Shown here piece after piece: positions 63,242-64,000 of a stretch of 64,000 bases of DNA. Location of the stretch: the NCBI GenBank assembly GCA_037349105.1, contig JAYJMM010000009.1, forward strand, positions 1,240,001-1,304,000, in the 5' to 3' direction. Source of the stretch: Limnomonas spitsbergensis. Lineage: Eukaryota; Chlorophyta; Chlorophyceae; Chlamydomonadales. Both the position numbers and the translations under genes were made by a program. Within the stretch, counting starts at the first letter, position 1. Each line of letters starts with the position of its first letter. The notes under the pieces are model-generated. The model ran no database searches, had not been told where the DNA came from, and worked only from the letters and a program-made list of their open reading frames with translations.

Positions 63242-63339
63242 GTGGGACAAAACGGGAGGGGGAGGCTGAGAGTGGGTGCGGGGGCTGTTGCCGCCACAGA
63301 GCTGGCTGAATGGGGGGGGGGGGGGAGTGGAAGTGGGAG

Positions 63340-64000
63340 TTGCTTTAGCCCAGGAGTGGTAAAGAGCTGGCTGACCGGACTGAAACAGCTACAGCGGATG
63401 AGGTGGGACAACACAGCGGGGCAAGACAAGGGGGGGAAGTGGGACAACACGGGGGGGGGGAGGAGTGAGCTGAGAATGGGTAGTGAAGAGCTGGCTGACC
63501 GGACTGAAACAGCCACTGCGGATGAGGTGGGACAACACAGCGGGGCAAGACAAGGGGGGGAAGTGGGACAACACGGGGGGGGGGAGGAGTGAGCTGAGAA
63601 TGGGTAGTGAAGAGCTGGCTGACCGGACTAGAACAGCCACTGCGGATGAAGTGGGACAACACAGCGGGGCAAGACAAGGGGGGGAAGTGGGACAACACGG
63701 GGGGGGGGAGGAGTGAGCTGAGAATGGGTAGTGAAGAGCTGGCTGACCGGACTGAAACAGCCACTGCGGATGAAGTGGGACAACACAGCGGGGCAAGACA
63801 AGGGGGGGAAGTGGGACAACACGGGGGGGGGGAGGAGTGAGCTGAGAAAGGGTAGTGAAGAGCTGGCTGACCGGACTAGAACAGCCACTGCGGATGAAGT
63901 GGGACAACACTGCGGGGCAAGACAAGGGGGGGAAGTGGGACAACACGGGGGGGGGAGGAGTGAGCTGAGAATGGGTAGTGAAGAGCTGGCTGACCGGACT
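63340..64000 (+). pseudogene. Echoes of exon 37 end, 124-bp array to window edge
   Basis: AGAGCTGGCTGACCGGACTG, AAACAGCCACTGCGGATGA|G and donor GTGGGACAACACAGCGGGGC recur from about 63360, 63488, 63612, 63736, 63860 and 63980. The first downstream copy (63346-63401) is more diverged. Confidence 0.9.

Overview
This is eukaryotic nuclear DNA, most likely from a green-lineage microalga. The evidence is small exons with GT-AG (one GC-AG) introns, and introns packed with minisatellites and plant-type telomere-like CCCTAAA/CCCTGAA words. A large, repeat-inflated prasinophyte-type genome is an inference from this texture; the sequence alone does not fix the species. Almost all long open frames in the window are frames through tandem repeats, not genes.

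Two genes are supported, both on the + strand. Gene 1 (3288-14338, 5' end outside the window or unrecognised) is the C-terminal part of a glycoside hydrolase of the GH79/heparanase type. Seven phase-compatible exons give 232 residues plus a stop, with the nucleophile-type motif IEETNS and a C-terminal beta-domain. Gene 2 (17442 to beyond 63241) encodes a very long coiled-coil protein. I could chain 37 exons, all in compatible phase, into 6567 nt (2189 codons) with no internal stop. It starts at ATG 17442 and runs off the right edge. No family-defining domain is visible; a golgin- or centrosome-like scaffold is only a guess.

Layout: 1-2300 minisatellites; 3288-14338 gene 1; 14339-17441 intergenic with dispersed repeats; 17442-64000 gene 2. 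Introns make up about 86 percent of gene 2.

The most striking feature is how the introns are built. Nearly every exon is flanked by decaying tandem copies ('echoes') of its own edge. Copies of the acceptor plus exon start lie only upstream, and copies of the exon end plus donor lie only downstream, so the functional copy is always the one touching the exon body. Several kilobase-scale minisatellites (59 bp, 36-37 bp, 68 bp, 117 bp and 81 bp units) are amplified versions of such edges and carry a splice-site-like motif in every unit. Mobile DNA includes a four-copy hAT-type MITE family with 8-bp target duplications, a 599-bp element with terminal inverted repeats and an internal open frame, and a short dispersed repeat of about 90 bp.
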